Source of the DNA: Xanthomonas sp. DAR 80977
GTDB lineage: Bacteria; Pseudomonadota; Gammaproteobacteria; Xanthomonadales; Xanthomonadaceae
Reading direction: 5' to 3'
Assembly (NCBI RefSeq): GCF_041240605.1
Contig: NZ_CP162487.1
Coordinates: 5,339,001 to 5,403,000 of the forward strand
Length of the DNA: 64,000 nucleotides
The translations under genes and the position numbers were made by a program. The first letter of the stretch is position 1. Each line of letters begins with the position of its first letter. Below the pieces are notes generated by a model. That model was not told where the DNA came from and made no database searches. It saw only the letters and a program-made list of their open reading frames with translations. Shown piece by piece: positions 51,465 through 60,711 of the stretch.

Positions 51465-52889
51465 ATGACCCAGCCCTCCCCCGCCCTGTCCCTGCATCCC
51501 GACCGCCTGCTGCCGCCGGAACCGGGCACGCGCGCGATCGCGCGCCGCCTGTACGCGCAGGTCGCCGCGCTGCCCATCGTCAGCCCGCACGGGCATACCG
51601 ACCCGGCCTGGTTCGCCACGGATGCGCCGTTCGCCAACGCCACCGAACTGTTGCTGGTGCCCGACCACTACGTGTTCCGCATGCTCTACAGCCAGGGCGT
51701 GGACCTGGACGCGCTCGGCATCCCGCGCGCCGACGGCAGCCGCGCCGCGGTGGACCCGCGTGCGGCCTGGCGCGTGTTCGCCGAGCGCTTCCAGCTGCTG
51801 CGCGGCACGCCGTCGGCGCTGTGGCTGAATCACGTCTTCCACGAGGTGTTCGGCCTGCGCGTGCGCCTGGACGCGGCCAGCGCCGACCTGTACTACGACC
51901 GCATCGGCGAGGCGCTGCAGACCCCGGCGTTCCGGCCGCGCGCGCTGTTCGACCGCTTCGGCATCGAGGTGATCGCCACCACCGAATCGCCGCTGGATCC
52001 GCTGCAGCACCACGCCACGATCCGCGCCAGCGGCTGGGGTGGGCGGGTGCTCACCGCCTACCGTCCCGACGCGGTGATCGACCCGGAACACGAGCAGTTC
52101 CCCGACGCGCTGCGCCGCTTCGGCGAGCTGACCGGCGAGGACGTGTACGCCTGGGACGGTTACCTGCGCGCGCACCGCCAGCGGCGCGCGTTCTTCGCGC
52201 AGATGGGCGCCACCTCCACCGACCACGGCCACCCCAGCGCGGCCACCGCCGACCTGCCCGCGGCCGAGGCGGCGCGGCTGTTCGCGCGCGTGCGCGGCGG
52301 CGGCGCCAGCGCCGCGGACGCGGAACTGTTCCGCGCGCAGATGCTGACCGAGATGGCGGCGATGAGCGTGGACGACGGCCTGGTGATGCAGCTGCATCCG
52401 GGCTGCTTCCGCAACCACAACCGCGTGCTGTTCGCGCGCTACGGCCGCGACAAGGGCGCCGACCTGCCGCTGCGCACCGACTACGTGCACGCGCTCAAGC
52501 CGCTGCTGGACCGCTTCGGCAACACGCCCGGCTTCACCCTGATCCTGTTCACCCTGGACGAGAGCACCTACGCGCGCGAGTTGGCGCCGCTGGCCGGGCA
52601 CTATCCGGCGCTGCTGCTCGGCCCGGCGTGGTGGTTCCACGATGCGCCCGAAGGCATGTGGCGTTTCCGCGAGCAGACCCTGAGCAGCGCCGGCTTCTAC
52701 AACACGGTCGGCTTCAACGACGACACCCGCGCGTTCCTGTCGATCCCGGCGCGGCACGACGTGGCCCGCCGCGTCGATTGCGCGTTCCTGGCCAAGCTGG
52801 TGGCCGAACACCGCCTCGACGAGGACGAGGCGGCGGAAGTCGCGCGCGACCTGGCCTATCGGTTGCCGAAGCAGGCCTACCGGCTGTGA
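51465..52889 (+). CDS. uxaC: Glucuronate/galacturonate isomerase
   Basis: A 474-residue cytoplasmic isomerase converting D-glucuronate to D-fructuronate. Family motifs: PIVSPHGHTDPAWFA (metal-binding His pair), YVFRMLYSQGVD, IEVIATTESPLDPLQHH, MQLHPGCFRNHN and LGPAWWFHDAPEGMWRFRE. Length is standard (about 470). It follows the GH10 gene by 45 bases. The downstream steps (uxuA, uxuB, kdg genes) are not in this window, so the pathway is completed elsewhere. Confidence 0.96.
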   Translation: MTQPSPALSLHPDRLLPPEPGTRAIARRLYAQVAALPIVSPHGHTDPAWFATDAPFANATELLLVPDHYVFRMLYSQGVDLDALGIPRADGSRAAVDPRAAWRVFAERFQLLRGTPSALWLNHVFHEVFGLRVRLDAASADLYYDRIGEALQTPAFRPRALFDRFGIEVIATTESPLDPLQHHATIRASGWGGRVLTAYRPDAVIDPEHEQFPDALRRFGELTGEDVYAWDGYLRAHRQRRAFFAQMGATSTDHGHPSAATADLPAAEAARLFARVRGGGASAADAELFRAQMLTEMAAMSVDDGLVMQLHPGCFRNHNRVLFARYGRDKGADLPLRTDYVHALKPLLDRFGNTPGFTLILFTLDESTYARELAPLAGHYPALLLGPAWWFHDAPEGMWRFREQTLSSAGFYNTVGFNDDTRAFLSIPARHDVARRVDCAFLAKLVAEHRLDEDEAAEVARDLAYRLPKQAYRL

Positions 52890-52951
52890 CGACGGGTGCG
52901 ATCTGCGCTGCTCCCGCGCCCGCGTGCGGACGTGCGGGCCTGGCGGTGACG

Positions 52952-55693
52952 ATGCCCAGGCGCGCGCTGCAGCGCGCGCTGGCGCCGCTGCTGGCGTTGG
53001 CCTTGCTCGCCGCAGGCAGCGTCGCCGCAGCGCCGGCGCAAACGCAGCCATCCCCGCGCGAACGGCTGTCGCTGGATGCCGATTGGCGCTTCCATCGCGG
53101 CGACGCGCCCGGCGTCGGCGACACACTGGACTACGACGTACGCCCGGACATCGAACGCAGCGCCGACGGCAAGGTCGCCGATGCGCGCCCCGACGCCGCC
53201 GACCGTCCCGCGCCGCGCACCCGGCCGGTGCTCAAGCCGTGGATCCTGCCCACCGGCAACGCCTTCATCGCCGACCCGGCGCGGCGCCACCCGCGCCCGC
53301 CCGGCGACCCGGGCAGCGACGTGGCCTTCGTACACGCCGAGTTCGACGACAGCGCCTGGACCCGCGTGGACCTGCCGCACGACTGGGCCATCGCCGGCCC
53401 GTTCCTGAAGGACGGCCCGTACGGCGGCATGGGCCGGCTGCCGAGCTGGGGCGTGGGCTGGTACCGCAAGCGCCTGGACATTCCCGCCAGCGACCGCGGC
53501 CGCGCGGTGTTCCTCGACATCGACGGCGCGATGTCCTACGCCACGGTGTGGCTCAACGGCCGCCTGGTCGGCGGCTGGCCATACGGCTACAGCTCCTGGC
53601 GCGTGGACCTGACCCCGTACCTGGTGTTCGGCGCCAGCAACCAACTGGCGATCCGCCTGGACAACCCGCCCGAGTCGGCGCGCTGGTATCCCGGCGGCGG
53701 CCTGTACCGCAGCGTGTGGCTGAGCAAGACCGCGCCGGTGCATGTCGGCCAGTGGGGCACGCAGGTCGGCACGCCGCAGGTGTCGGCGCAGGCGGCGACG
53801 GTGCGCCTGGCGGTGACCCTGGACAACAGCGGCGGCGATGCGGCACAGGTGCAGGTGGGCACCGCGATCTATGCGCTGGACGCCGTCGGCCGCCGGCACG
53901 GCGCGGCCGTGGCACGGATCGCCGCGGTCGAGACGCGCATCGCCGCCGGCGCCAGCGTCACGCTCGAGGGCATCACGCGCATCGCCAAGCCGCGGTTGTG
54001 GGGCCCGCCGCCGACGCAGCGGCCGCACCGCTACGTCGCGGTCACCGAGGTGACGCAGGACGGGCGCGTGATCGATCGCTACGAGACGCCGTTCGGCGTG
54101 CGCACGCTGCGCTGGGATGCGGACCGCGGCCTGCTGGTCAATGGCGAACACGTGCCGATCCGCGGCGTCAACAACCACCACGACCTCGGCGCGCTCGGCG
54201 CCGCGTTCAACCCGCGCGCCGCCGAGCGCCAGCTGCAGTTGCTGCAGGGCATGGGCGCCAACGCGATCCGCATGAGCCACAACCCGCCGGCGCCGGAACT
54301 GCTGGAGCTGACCGACCGCATGGGCCTGCTGGTGGTCGACGAACTCTTCGACAGCTGGGAAATGAAGAAGACCCCGCTGGATTTCCACCTGCTGTTCGCC
54401 GACTGGCACGAGCCGGACCTGCGCGCGCTGCTGCGCCGCGATCGCAACCACCCGTCGGTGATCCTGTGGAGCGTGGGCAACGAGGTCGGCGAGCAGTACA
54501 CGGGCGAGGCCGGCGCCGCCATCGCGCGACGCCTGCAGGCCATCGTGCACGAGGAAGACCCCACCCGCCTGGCCACCGCGGCGATGAACTACGCCGCGCC
54601 GGACATGCCGTTGCCCGCGGCGCTGGACGTCATCGGCCTCAACTACCAGGGCGAAGGCATCCGCGACGCGCCCGAGTTCGCCGGCACCGAGCGCATCCGC
54701 AAGCCGCCGCAATACCCGCTGTTCCACGCCCGCTTCCCGGACAAGCCGATCTTCAGCAGCGAGACCGCCTCGGCGCTGAGCAGCCGCGGCGTGTACCTGT
54801 TCCCGGTGACCGCGGACAGCAGCGCACCGGTGCGCGACGGCCGCGGCGGCGATCCGCTGGCGCACCAGGTCAGCGCCTACGAGCTGCACGCGGTGGATTT
54901 CGGGGCCAGCGCCGACAAGGTGTTCGCCTCGCTCGACACGCATCCGTTCGTCGCCGGCGAATTCGTGTGGACCGGCTTCGACTATCTGGGCGAACCGACG
55001 CCGTACTATTCCTCGCGCAGTTCCTACTCGGGCATCTTCGACCTGGCCGGCTTTCCCAAGGACCGCTACTGGCTTTACCAGGCGCGCTGGCGCCCCGAAT
55101 TGCCGATCGCGCACCTGCTGCCGCACTGGACCTGGCCCGGCCGCGAGGGACAGGTCACGCCGGTGCACGTGTTCACCTCCGGCGACGAGGCCGAGCTGTT
55201 CGTCAACGGCGTCTCGCAGGGGCGCAGGAAGAAGGCGCCGCTGCAGTACCGGCTGCGCTGGGACGAGGTGCTCTATGCGCCGGGCGAGCTGCGCGTGCAG
55301 GCCTACAAGGACGGCAAGCCGTGGGCCAGCGAGCGCGTGCGCACCGCCGGGCCGGCGGCGCGCCTGCAGGCCACGCCGGACCGCGCCACGATCCGCGGCG
55401 ACGGCCGCGACCTGGCCTTCGTGAGCGTGCGCCTGCTCGACCGCGACGGCAATCCCGCACCGACCGCCGGCGACCGGCTGCGTTTCCGGGTCGACGGCCC
55501 GGGCGAGCTGGTCGCCATCGACAACGGCGATCCCACCGACCTGGAGTCGTTCGCCGCGCACGAGCGCAACGCCTTCAACGGCCTGGCCTTGGCGATCGTG
55601 CGCGCGCTGCCGGGCAAGACCGGCACCATCACGTTGCATGTCGCGTCGGACACGCTGCAGGCCGCGCGCGCGCAGGTGCGGGTACAGCCATGA
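52952..55693 (+). CDS. GH2 glycoside hydrolase, secreted beta-galactosidase/beta-glucuronidase-like
   Basis: A 913-residue enzyme with a signal peptide (LLALALLAAGSVAA). Order: GH2 sugar-binding domain (WRFHRGDAPG, WTRVDLPHDWAIAGPF, GVGWYRKRLDIP, YGYSSWRVDLTPYL), immunoglobulin-like domain, TIM barrel (RGVNNHHDLGALG, NAIRMSHNPPAPELLELTD), acid/base Glu in ILWSVGNEVGEQY and nucleophile Glu in KPIFSSETASALSS, then DUF4982 and Big-type domains. In Xanthomonas xylan loci a GH2 enzyme sits here and is thought to act on xylan side groups. The exact bond is unproven. A GTG at 52886 would overlap the uxaC stop, but ATG 52952 gives the better signal peptide. Confidence 0.9.
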   Translation: MPRRALQRALAPLLALALLAAGSVAAAPAQTQPSPRERLSLDADWRFHRGDAPGVGDTLDYDVRPDIERSADGKVADARPDAADRPAPRTRPVLKPWILPTGNAFIADPARRHPRPPGDPGSDVAFVHAEFDDSAWTRVDLPHDWAIAGPFLKDGPYGGMGRLPSWGVGWYRKRLDIPASDRGRAVFLDIDGAMSYATVWLNGRLVGGWPYGYSSWRVDLTPYLVFGASNQLAIRLDNPPESARWYPGGGLYRSVWLSKTAPVHVGQWGTQVGTPQVSAQAATVRLAVTLDNSGGDAAQVQVGTAIYALDAVGRRHGAAVARIAAVETRIAAGASVTLEGITRIAKPRLWGPPPTQRPHRYVAVTEVTQDGRVIDRYETPFGVRTLRWDADRGLLVNGEHVPIRGVNNHHDLGALGAAFNPRAAERQLQLLQGMGANAIRMSHNPPAPELLELTDRMGLLVVDELFDSWEMKKTPLDFHLLFADWHEPDLRALLRRDRNHPSVILWSVGNEVGEQYTGEAGAAIARRLQAIVHEEDPTRLATAAMNYAAPDMPLPAALDVIGLNYQGEGIRDAPEFAGTERIRKPPQYPLFHARFPDKPIFSSETASALSSRGVYLFPVTADSSAPVRDGRGGDPLAHQVSAYELHAVDFGASADKVFASLDTHPFVAGEFVWTGFDYLGEPTPYYSSRSSYSGIFDLAGFPKDRYWLYQARWRPELPIAHLLPHWTWPGREGQVTPVHVFTSGDEAELFVNGVSQGRRKKAPLQYRLRWDEVLYAPGELRVQAYKDGKPWASERVRTAGPAARLQATPDRATIRGDGRDLAFVSVRLLDRDGNPAPTAGDRLRFRVDGPGELVAIDNGDPTDLESFAAHERNAFNGLALAIVRALPGKTGTITLHVASDTLQAARAQVRVQP

Positions 55694-55788
55694 GCGACGC
55701 GCCTGTCGGCACGCATGCGCCGCCTGCACGCCGCTGCGCGCGGACCACGCATGCGCGTGACACCCACGCTCGACCAAGGACCACCGCC

Positions 55789-56982
55789 ATGCCCGCACTG
55801 CGCAAGACGCTCGTCCCGGCCCTGCTGCTGGCCTGCCTGTTCGGCACCGCGTCGGCGCTGGCCGCCGACCCTGCCACGGCGTCGAACACGTCGGCCGCAA
55901 CGCCCGCCGCCAGCCTCAAGGACGCCTACGCCGGCGCGTTCCTGATCGGCACCGCGGTCAATGCCGATATCGTCTCCGGCAAGGACGCCGCCTCCGCCGC
56001 GCTGGTGCCGCGGCAGTTCAACGCGATCACCGCCGAGAACGCGATGAAGGCCGAAGTGGTCAATCCGCGCCCCGGCGTCTTCGACTTCGCCGCCGCCGAT
56101 GCCTTCGTCGACTACGGCCGCCGCCACGGCATGTTCGTGGTCGGCCATACCCTGGTCTGGCACAACCAGACCCCGGACTGGTTCTTCGTCGACGCGCAGG
56201 GCAGGCCCAACGGCCGCGACGCGCAGATCGAACGCATGCGCGCGCACATCCAGGCGGTGGCCGGGCGCTACGCCGGCAAGGTGCAGGCCTGGGACGTGGT
56301 CAACGAGGTGATCGACGAGGACGGCAGCTACCGCAAGACCAAGTGGGTGGAACGCGTCGGCGACGGCGACGAACTGGTGCGGCAGGCGTTCCGCTTCGCC
56401 GCCCGGTACGCGCCGGATGCGCAGCTGTACTACAACGACTTCAACGCCTGGCGCCCGGAAAAGCGCGACGGCATCGTGCGCATGGTGAAGATGCTGCAAC
56501 GCGCCGGCATCCGCATCGACGGCGTCGGCATGCAGGGCCACTGGGGCCTGGACTATCCCAGCCTGCACGACATCGAGGCGGCGATCGACGCCTACGCCGC
56601 GCTCGGGGTCAAGGTGATGATCACCGAACTGGACGTGGACGTGCTGCCGCTGACCAAGGAAGGCCAGGTGATCGGCACGGTCATGGCGCACGAGCAGTTC
56701 CAGCTGCCCGAGTTCAAGCGCTTCCTCGACCCGTATCGTGACGGCCTGCCGGCGGACGTGCAGGCGCAGCTGCGCGATCGCTACGCCGAACTGTTCCAAC
56801 TGTTCTGGCGCAAGCGCGACACGCTGGCGCGGGTCAGCGTGTGGGGGGTGGACGACGGCATGTCGTGGAAGAACGACTACCCGGTGCCCGGGCGCCGCAA
56901 CTATCCGCTGCTGTTCGATCGCCAGCGCCAGCCCAAGCCCGCCTTCGACGCGGTGCTGGCGGTGCCGGCGCAGGCGCGCTAG
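55789..56982 (+). CDS. xyn10A: GH10 endo-1,4-beta-xylanase
   Basis: A 397-residue secreted xylanase. Signal peptide (CLFGTASALAA), then a classic GH10 barrel: QFNAITAENAMKAEVVNP, VVGHTLVWHNQTPDWFF, acid/base E173 in WDVVNEVIDEDGSYR, YYNDFNAWRPEKR, GVGMQGHWGLDYPS, nucleophile E280 in KVMITELDVDVLP and VWGVDDGMSWKNDYP. Ribosome site AAGGA upstream of ATG 55789. No carbohydrate-binding module. It ends the rightward xylan operon, 95 bases after the GH2 gene. It would cut glucuronoxylan into oligomers for XytA uptake. Confidence 0.95.
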   Translation: MPALRKTLVPALLLACLFGTASALAADPATASNTSAATPAASLKDAYAGAFLIGTAVNADIVSGKDAASAALVPRQFNAITAENAMKAEVVNPRPGVFDFAAADAFVDYGRRHGMFVVGHTLVWHNQTPDWFFVDAQGRPNGRDAQIERMRAHIQAVAGRYAGKVQAWDVVNEVIDEDGSYRKTKWVERVGDGDELVRQAFRFAARYAPDAQLYYNDFNAWRPEKRDGIVRMVKMLQRAGIRIDGVGMQGHWGLDYPSLHDIEAAIDAYAALGVKVMITELDVDVLPLTKEGQVIGTVMAHEQFQLPEFKRFLDPYRDGLPADVQAQLRDRYAELFQLFWRKRDTLARVSVWGVDDGMSWKNDYPVPGRRNYPLLFDRQRQPKPAFDAVLAVPAQAR

Positions 56983-57066
56983 CGCGGTGTCCGGCGCGCG
57001 CCGGACACCGCGCGCCTTCGGCCACCGGCCACCGGCCACCGGCGATCGGCAATCGGCGGACGCAGG

Positions 57067-58236
57067 TCAGCGGACGAACTGCATGTCGCCGTACTCCCAC
57101 GTCCACGGCGCAGCGGTCTTGCCCATCGCGAAGTCGACCAGGGCCGGGAACGCGCGCTCGGCGCGCACATCGTTCGACAGGATGACCACGCAGCGCTGGT
57201 AGCGCCGGGCGCAGACCAGCAGATTGCCGGTGCTCTCGTCGTGCCCGCCTTTCAGGAACGCGGCGCCTTGCGGTCCGCGGAACGCCACCACGCCAAGGCC
57301 GGCGGCGAGGTCGGCGCGCCGGCGCTCGGGCGGCAGCTCGTCCTGCAGCGTCGGAAACTGCGACGCGGTGGTGATCGCCAGCTGCGGCGCGGTCAGCGCC
57401 GACGCGCTCCGCGGCGAAAGCCCCTTGCCCGCGAGATAGCCTGCGGCGAACCTGGCCATGTCGGCGATCGTCGTGTCCATCGAGCCGGCCGCGCGCACCT
57501 TGCTGCGCGGATCGTGCGCTTCCACGCTGCCGTCCGCGGTCCATCCATCGGCCAGGTTGGCCGCGAAGTCCGGCCGCCAGGTCATGCTGGTGCGCTGCAT
57601 GCCGAACCGGTCGAACACGCGGCGCTGCATTTCCTGGCCCACATCCAGGCCCAGGCCGCGCTCGAGCACGAACTGCAGCAGGATCATGCCTTCGCCGGAA
57701 TAGGCGTAGCGGCTGCCCGGAGCGAAATGGAAGCGCAACTTGCCGTCCGCCTCCACGAACGCGAAATTGGCGAAGCCCGCGCTGTGGGTGAGCAACATGC
57801 GCGCGGTCAGCGTGCGCCAGCGCGGGTCGCCGGCGAGGTCCGCCCATGGCCCGTACCTGGGATCGGCGGGGTAGTCGGGAAGCGGCCTGTCCAGGTAGTC
57901 GGCGATCGGGCGATCCAGGTCCAGCACGCCCTGCTCGACCAGTTGCATCACCATGTAGGCGAACGCCATCTTGGTCAGCGATGCGCCATACATCACGGTG
58001 TCCGGCCGCAATGGATCGCCGGCGGCATTGCGCTTGCCATAGGCGCGCACATGCACGATCCGCCCCTGGTCGATCACCGCCAGCGCGATGCCATTGGCAT
58101 GCGTGGCGGCCAGCGCCCGGGCCACTTCCGCATCCAGCGCGCGGGCATTGGGCAACCGCGTCGGATGCGGATCCGATGCCAGCGCGAGCAAGGGCCACAC
58201 GGCCAGCAAAACAGCGGCATAGCGACGCATGCGCAT
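57067..58236 (-). CDS. Beta-lactamase-family serine hydrolase, secreted
   Basis: A 389-residue periplasmic protein with signal peptide (VLLAVWPLLALA) and GGGAGAGG before ATG 58236. Class C/esterase-like fold: nucleophile Ser-x-x-Lys in MYGASLTKMAF, the Tyr motif YAYSGEGMILLQF, and a GGHDESTGN segment replacing KTG. This pattern fits esterase, peptidase or resistance-protein relatives more than true cephalosporinases. It is convergent with xyn10A and unlikely to be part of the xylan operon. Substrate unknown. Confidence 0.88.
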   Translation of the reverse strand: MRMRRYAAVLLAVWPLLALASDPHPTRLPNARALDAEVARALAATHANGIALAVIDQGRIVHVRAYGKRNAAGDPLRPDTVMYGASLTKMAFAYMVMQLVEQGVLDLDRPIADYLDRPLPDYPADPRYGPWADLAGDPRWRTLTARMLLTHSAGFANFAFVEADGKLRFHFAPGSRYAYSGEGMILLQFVLERGLGLDVGQEMQRRVFDRFGMQRTSMTWRPDFAANLADGWTADGSVEAHDPRSKVRAAGSMDTTIADMARFAAGYLAGKGLSPRSASALTAPQLAITTASQFPTLQDELPPERRRADLAAGLGVVAFRGPQGAAFLKGGHDESTGNLLVCARRYQRCVVILSNDVRAERAFPALVDFAMGKTAAPWTWEYGDMQFVR

Positions 58237-58516
58237 GACCTCTCCCTCCCTCGTTCGTGATGGCTGCACGATAGGGCGGCATGTGCCGCGCGACAGCGCC
58301 ATTAAGTCAGGGTGACTAGCGGGCTATGTCTGCGGCCCGCAGCGCAGGCAGCCGACGCACGGTCCATGGTCCCGGGATAAGGGAACGGCTGGCGACACGG
58401 TGCCGTTTGTCGAGGCGGACCGGACAACGGCAGGAGCCGCACCGCGGCGGCGGCTCCTGCCGGGCGCAGCGCTGCGATGGGCGGCGCCGGCAGCGATGCG
58501 CAGCGCCGGCCCCGGC

Positions 58517-59854
58517 TCAGCGCGTCAGCACCGGCGGCGAGGTGGCCTGGGTCTGCGCCTGCGTGGCCTGCTCCTGGGCCTGCACCGTGCGCTGGGTCTG
58601 CGCCTGCTGCGCGGTCTGCTCCTGCAGCTGCTGGTAGGTCTCCTGCGCCGGCCGCGCGATCGCCTCGCTGGTCGGCATCTGTGCGCGATTGGCGTAGGGA
58701 TCGGGCGACGCCGTGGCGCCGTCGCGATACACGAACGCCAGCTCGCCGCCCTGGTGCGTGGCCGTGGGCTTATTGAAGCCTACCGACAGCTGGTCGCGCT
58801 CGTTGAAGCCACTCTGCCTGGCCAGCAGGGTCAGGCTGGCGGTCATGCGTTCGCTGTTGTCGTCCCAGCCCTTGCCCAGCGCCTGCTCGGCCTGGGCCAC
58901 GCCGCTGCGCACCTTGTCGTGCAAGGCCCGGTCCGCGCCGGTGGGCTCGGCCGCGGGCGCAGCGGCGCGCGGCGCCGGCAGGGTCGCACCGGTATCGCGG
59001 AAGCCGTTCGGGATCCACGACGGCGGCACCTTGCCCTGGTCGATGCCCAACGCCTTCAGGTCGGCGCGCACTTCCGGCTGCACGCGCTTGGGATCGCGCA
59101 ACTGCGCGGCGTCCTCGGCCTCGGCGACCAGGCCCAGGTCGCGCGCGCCGTAGTTCTGCGGGTAGCCGCGCGCGTCGTAGAACAGCTTGCCCATCGCCTC
59201 GACGTTCTTCGGCGAATTGGCGTCGATCTTCAGGTCGCTGCCGAAGGTCAGCCCGTCCTTGGCCTTGTAGGTCGCCTTGGCGCCCTCGCCAGTCTTGTCG
59301 ATGTAGCTGGCCATCTCCGTGCTGGCGTTGTACAGGTCCTTCAGCGTTGCCTTCGGATTGCTGTGCTTGACGTAGTCGGCCAGCGTGTTGACCCCGGCGA
59401 TCTCGTCCTTGGACTCGCGCGTGCGCTGCTCGGCGCCGTGCGCCTTCAGCACCTCGGTGTAGTCGTGCGGCGAGGGCGACTTGGCGATCTGGTCGATCTT
59501 GTCCTTGAACGCGTCGTCGGATTTTTCGATCGCCGTCTTGTTGATCGCATGGCCGATCTCGTGGCCGAGGATGATCCGCGCGGTATTGGCCGAATCGTCG
59601 CGCGGCGCATCCATCTTCGCGGTGCGCAGCACGTCCATCGGCAACTGGATCCTGCCGGTTTCCGTGTTGTAGGAACCGCCACCGTCGCGCGGATGCGGCG
59701 CGAAGCCGGACAGCTGCTTCTGCTCGATCGCCTGCTCCACCCGCGCCTTGAGCTCGGGCGTGTTGTCCAGCATCTTGCGCAGCGCCTGGCCTTCCTTGGC
59801 GTGCGCCGCTTCGAACGTGTCCAGCATTTTCTTCAGGTCATCGTCGTTCGCCAT
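58517..59854 (-). CDS. Type IV secretion effector (X-Tfe): HExxH metalloprotease with XVIPCD
   Basis: A 445-residue protein without signal peptide. The N-terminal half carries a zinc-protease motif (ARIILGHEIGHAIN, His98-Glu99-x-x-His102), suggesting a toxic peptidase. Residues about 305-445 match the XVIPCD that targets X-Tfe effectors to VirD4: ALHDKVRSGVAQAEQALGKG, DDNSERMTASLTLLARQSGF, LAFVYRDG, then a Gln-rich tail. Start ATG 59854 has AAGGAGATG upstream. The gene begins 11 bases after a lipoprotein candidate immunity gene. In Xanthomonas such effectors are injected into rival bacteria. The third zinc ligand and target are unknown. Confidence 0.82.
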   Translation of the reverse strand: MANDDDLKKMLDTFEAAHAKEGQALRKMLDNTPELKARVEQAIEQKQLSGFAPHPRDGGGSYNTETGRIQLPMDVLRTAKMDAPRDDSANTARIILGHEIGHAINKTAIEKSDDAFKDKIDQIAKSPSPHDYTEVLKAHGAEQRTRESKDEIAGVNTLADYVKHSNPKATLKDLYNASTEMASYIDKTGEGAKATYKAKDGLTFGSDLKIDANSPKNVEAMGKLFYDARGYPQNYGARDLGLVAEAEDAAQLRDPKRVQPEVRADLKALGIDQGKVPPSWIPNGFRDTGATLPAPRAAAPAAEPTGADRALHDKVRSGVAQAEQALGKGWDDNSERMTASLTLLARQSGFNERDQLSVGFNKPTATHQGGELAFVYRDGATASPDPYANRAQMPTSEAIARPAQETYQQLQEQTAQQAQTQRTVQAQEQATQAQTQATSPPVLTR

Positions 59855-59865
59855 CACCCATCTCC

Positions 59866-60495
59866 TTATGCGGTGGCCAGGATCTGCAGTGCCGATACGC
59901 AAGCCTGCGCGTCATGCTCCTCGGCGTTGCCGACGAACGCGTACACCACCACGGCGCCGCGCTCGAAGTGCCAGCGACCCGCGCTGCCCGGGCGCGGCGG
60001 CGAGATCCACTGCGCGGCGAAACCGGCCTCGGTCAGCGCCTGCCTGTAGACGCCGAGCGGCTGGGTGCAGCGCGCTGGCGCGGCGGAGGCCGGCGCGAAC
60101 GCGAAATCCAGCCGCGACGGCGGCAGCCCATCGGCATCGGCGACCGATTCCAGCGAATAGCGGCCGCCGCCGGCCACAGGAGCGGACGCGCTGAACGCAT
60201 GCGCCGTGTCGTCGGCGTCCACGTGCAGGCCCGCATGCGCGGCGATCTGCGCCGGGGTGAGGTCCTGCTTGCCGCCGATCGCCAGGATCAGCCGCACTAC
60301 GCCTTGTGCCAGTTGCTCTGGCGTCATCTCCGACATGGCCCGCTCCTTTGTGCTGGGAATCGATGGGGGTTGGGGTTGCGCACCGGCGCAGGCGGACAGC
60401 AGCGCCGCCGCCAGCAGCGCGGCGCCGCGCTGGGCAAGCCGGCGGCCGGCGCGCGGCGACGCCGGGCGGATGCCGCTGGGGGAAACAGAGTCCAT
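59866..60495 (-). CDS. Candidate X-Tfi immunity lipoprotein
   Basis: A 209-residue protein with a lipoprotein signal (AALLAAALLSAC) after a long basic N-region, and ribosome site GGAGAGG upstream of ATG 60495. The mature part has a small helical section (MTPEQLAQGVVRLILAIGG) then beta-rich sequence with two Cys (PARCTQPLGVYRQA and AQACVSALQIL). Known X-Tfi proteins are commonly periplasmic lipoproteins encoded just upstream of their effector, exactly this arrangement. The pairing is therefore inferred from context; no immunity family was recognised with certainty. Confidence 0.72.
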   Translation of the reverse strand: MDSVSPSGIRPASPRAGRRLAQRGAALLAAALLSACAGAQPQPPSIPSTKERAMSEMTPEQLAQGVVRLILAIGGKQDLTPAQIAAHAGLHVDADDTAHAFSASAPVAGGGRYSLESVADADGLPPSRLDFAFAPASAAPARCTQPLGVYRQALTEAGFAAQWISPPRPGSAGRWHFERGAVVVYAFVGNAEEHDAQACVSALQILATA

Positions 60496-60711
60496 GATGC
60501 GCCTCTCCTTTGAACGCCCGGCGCGCGTCGCCGCGGCCAGGCATGTTGGCGGCGATTGTAGCCATCGTCTCGGTGCGGCGCAGCCCGTGCCCGATCCGCG
60601 CAGGCGGCGCCACGGGTTGCGCGAGCATGCGCACCGGTCCGGGTGCGCCGGAGTGAAGAGCCCGCGCCTGCGCAATGGCATCATCGCGCCACATCACCCA
60701 GGAATCTCCCG

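Noticed and set aside
57180..57200. Third xyl-box-like sequence (TGGTAGCGCC)
   Set aside because: It is inside the serine hydrolase coding sequence, matches only the left half and is not near a start.
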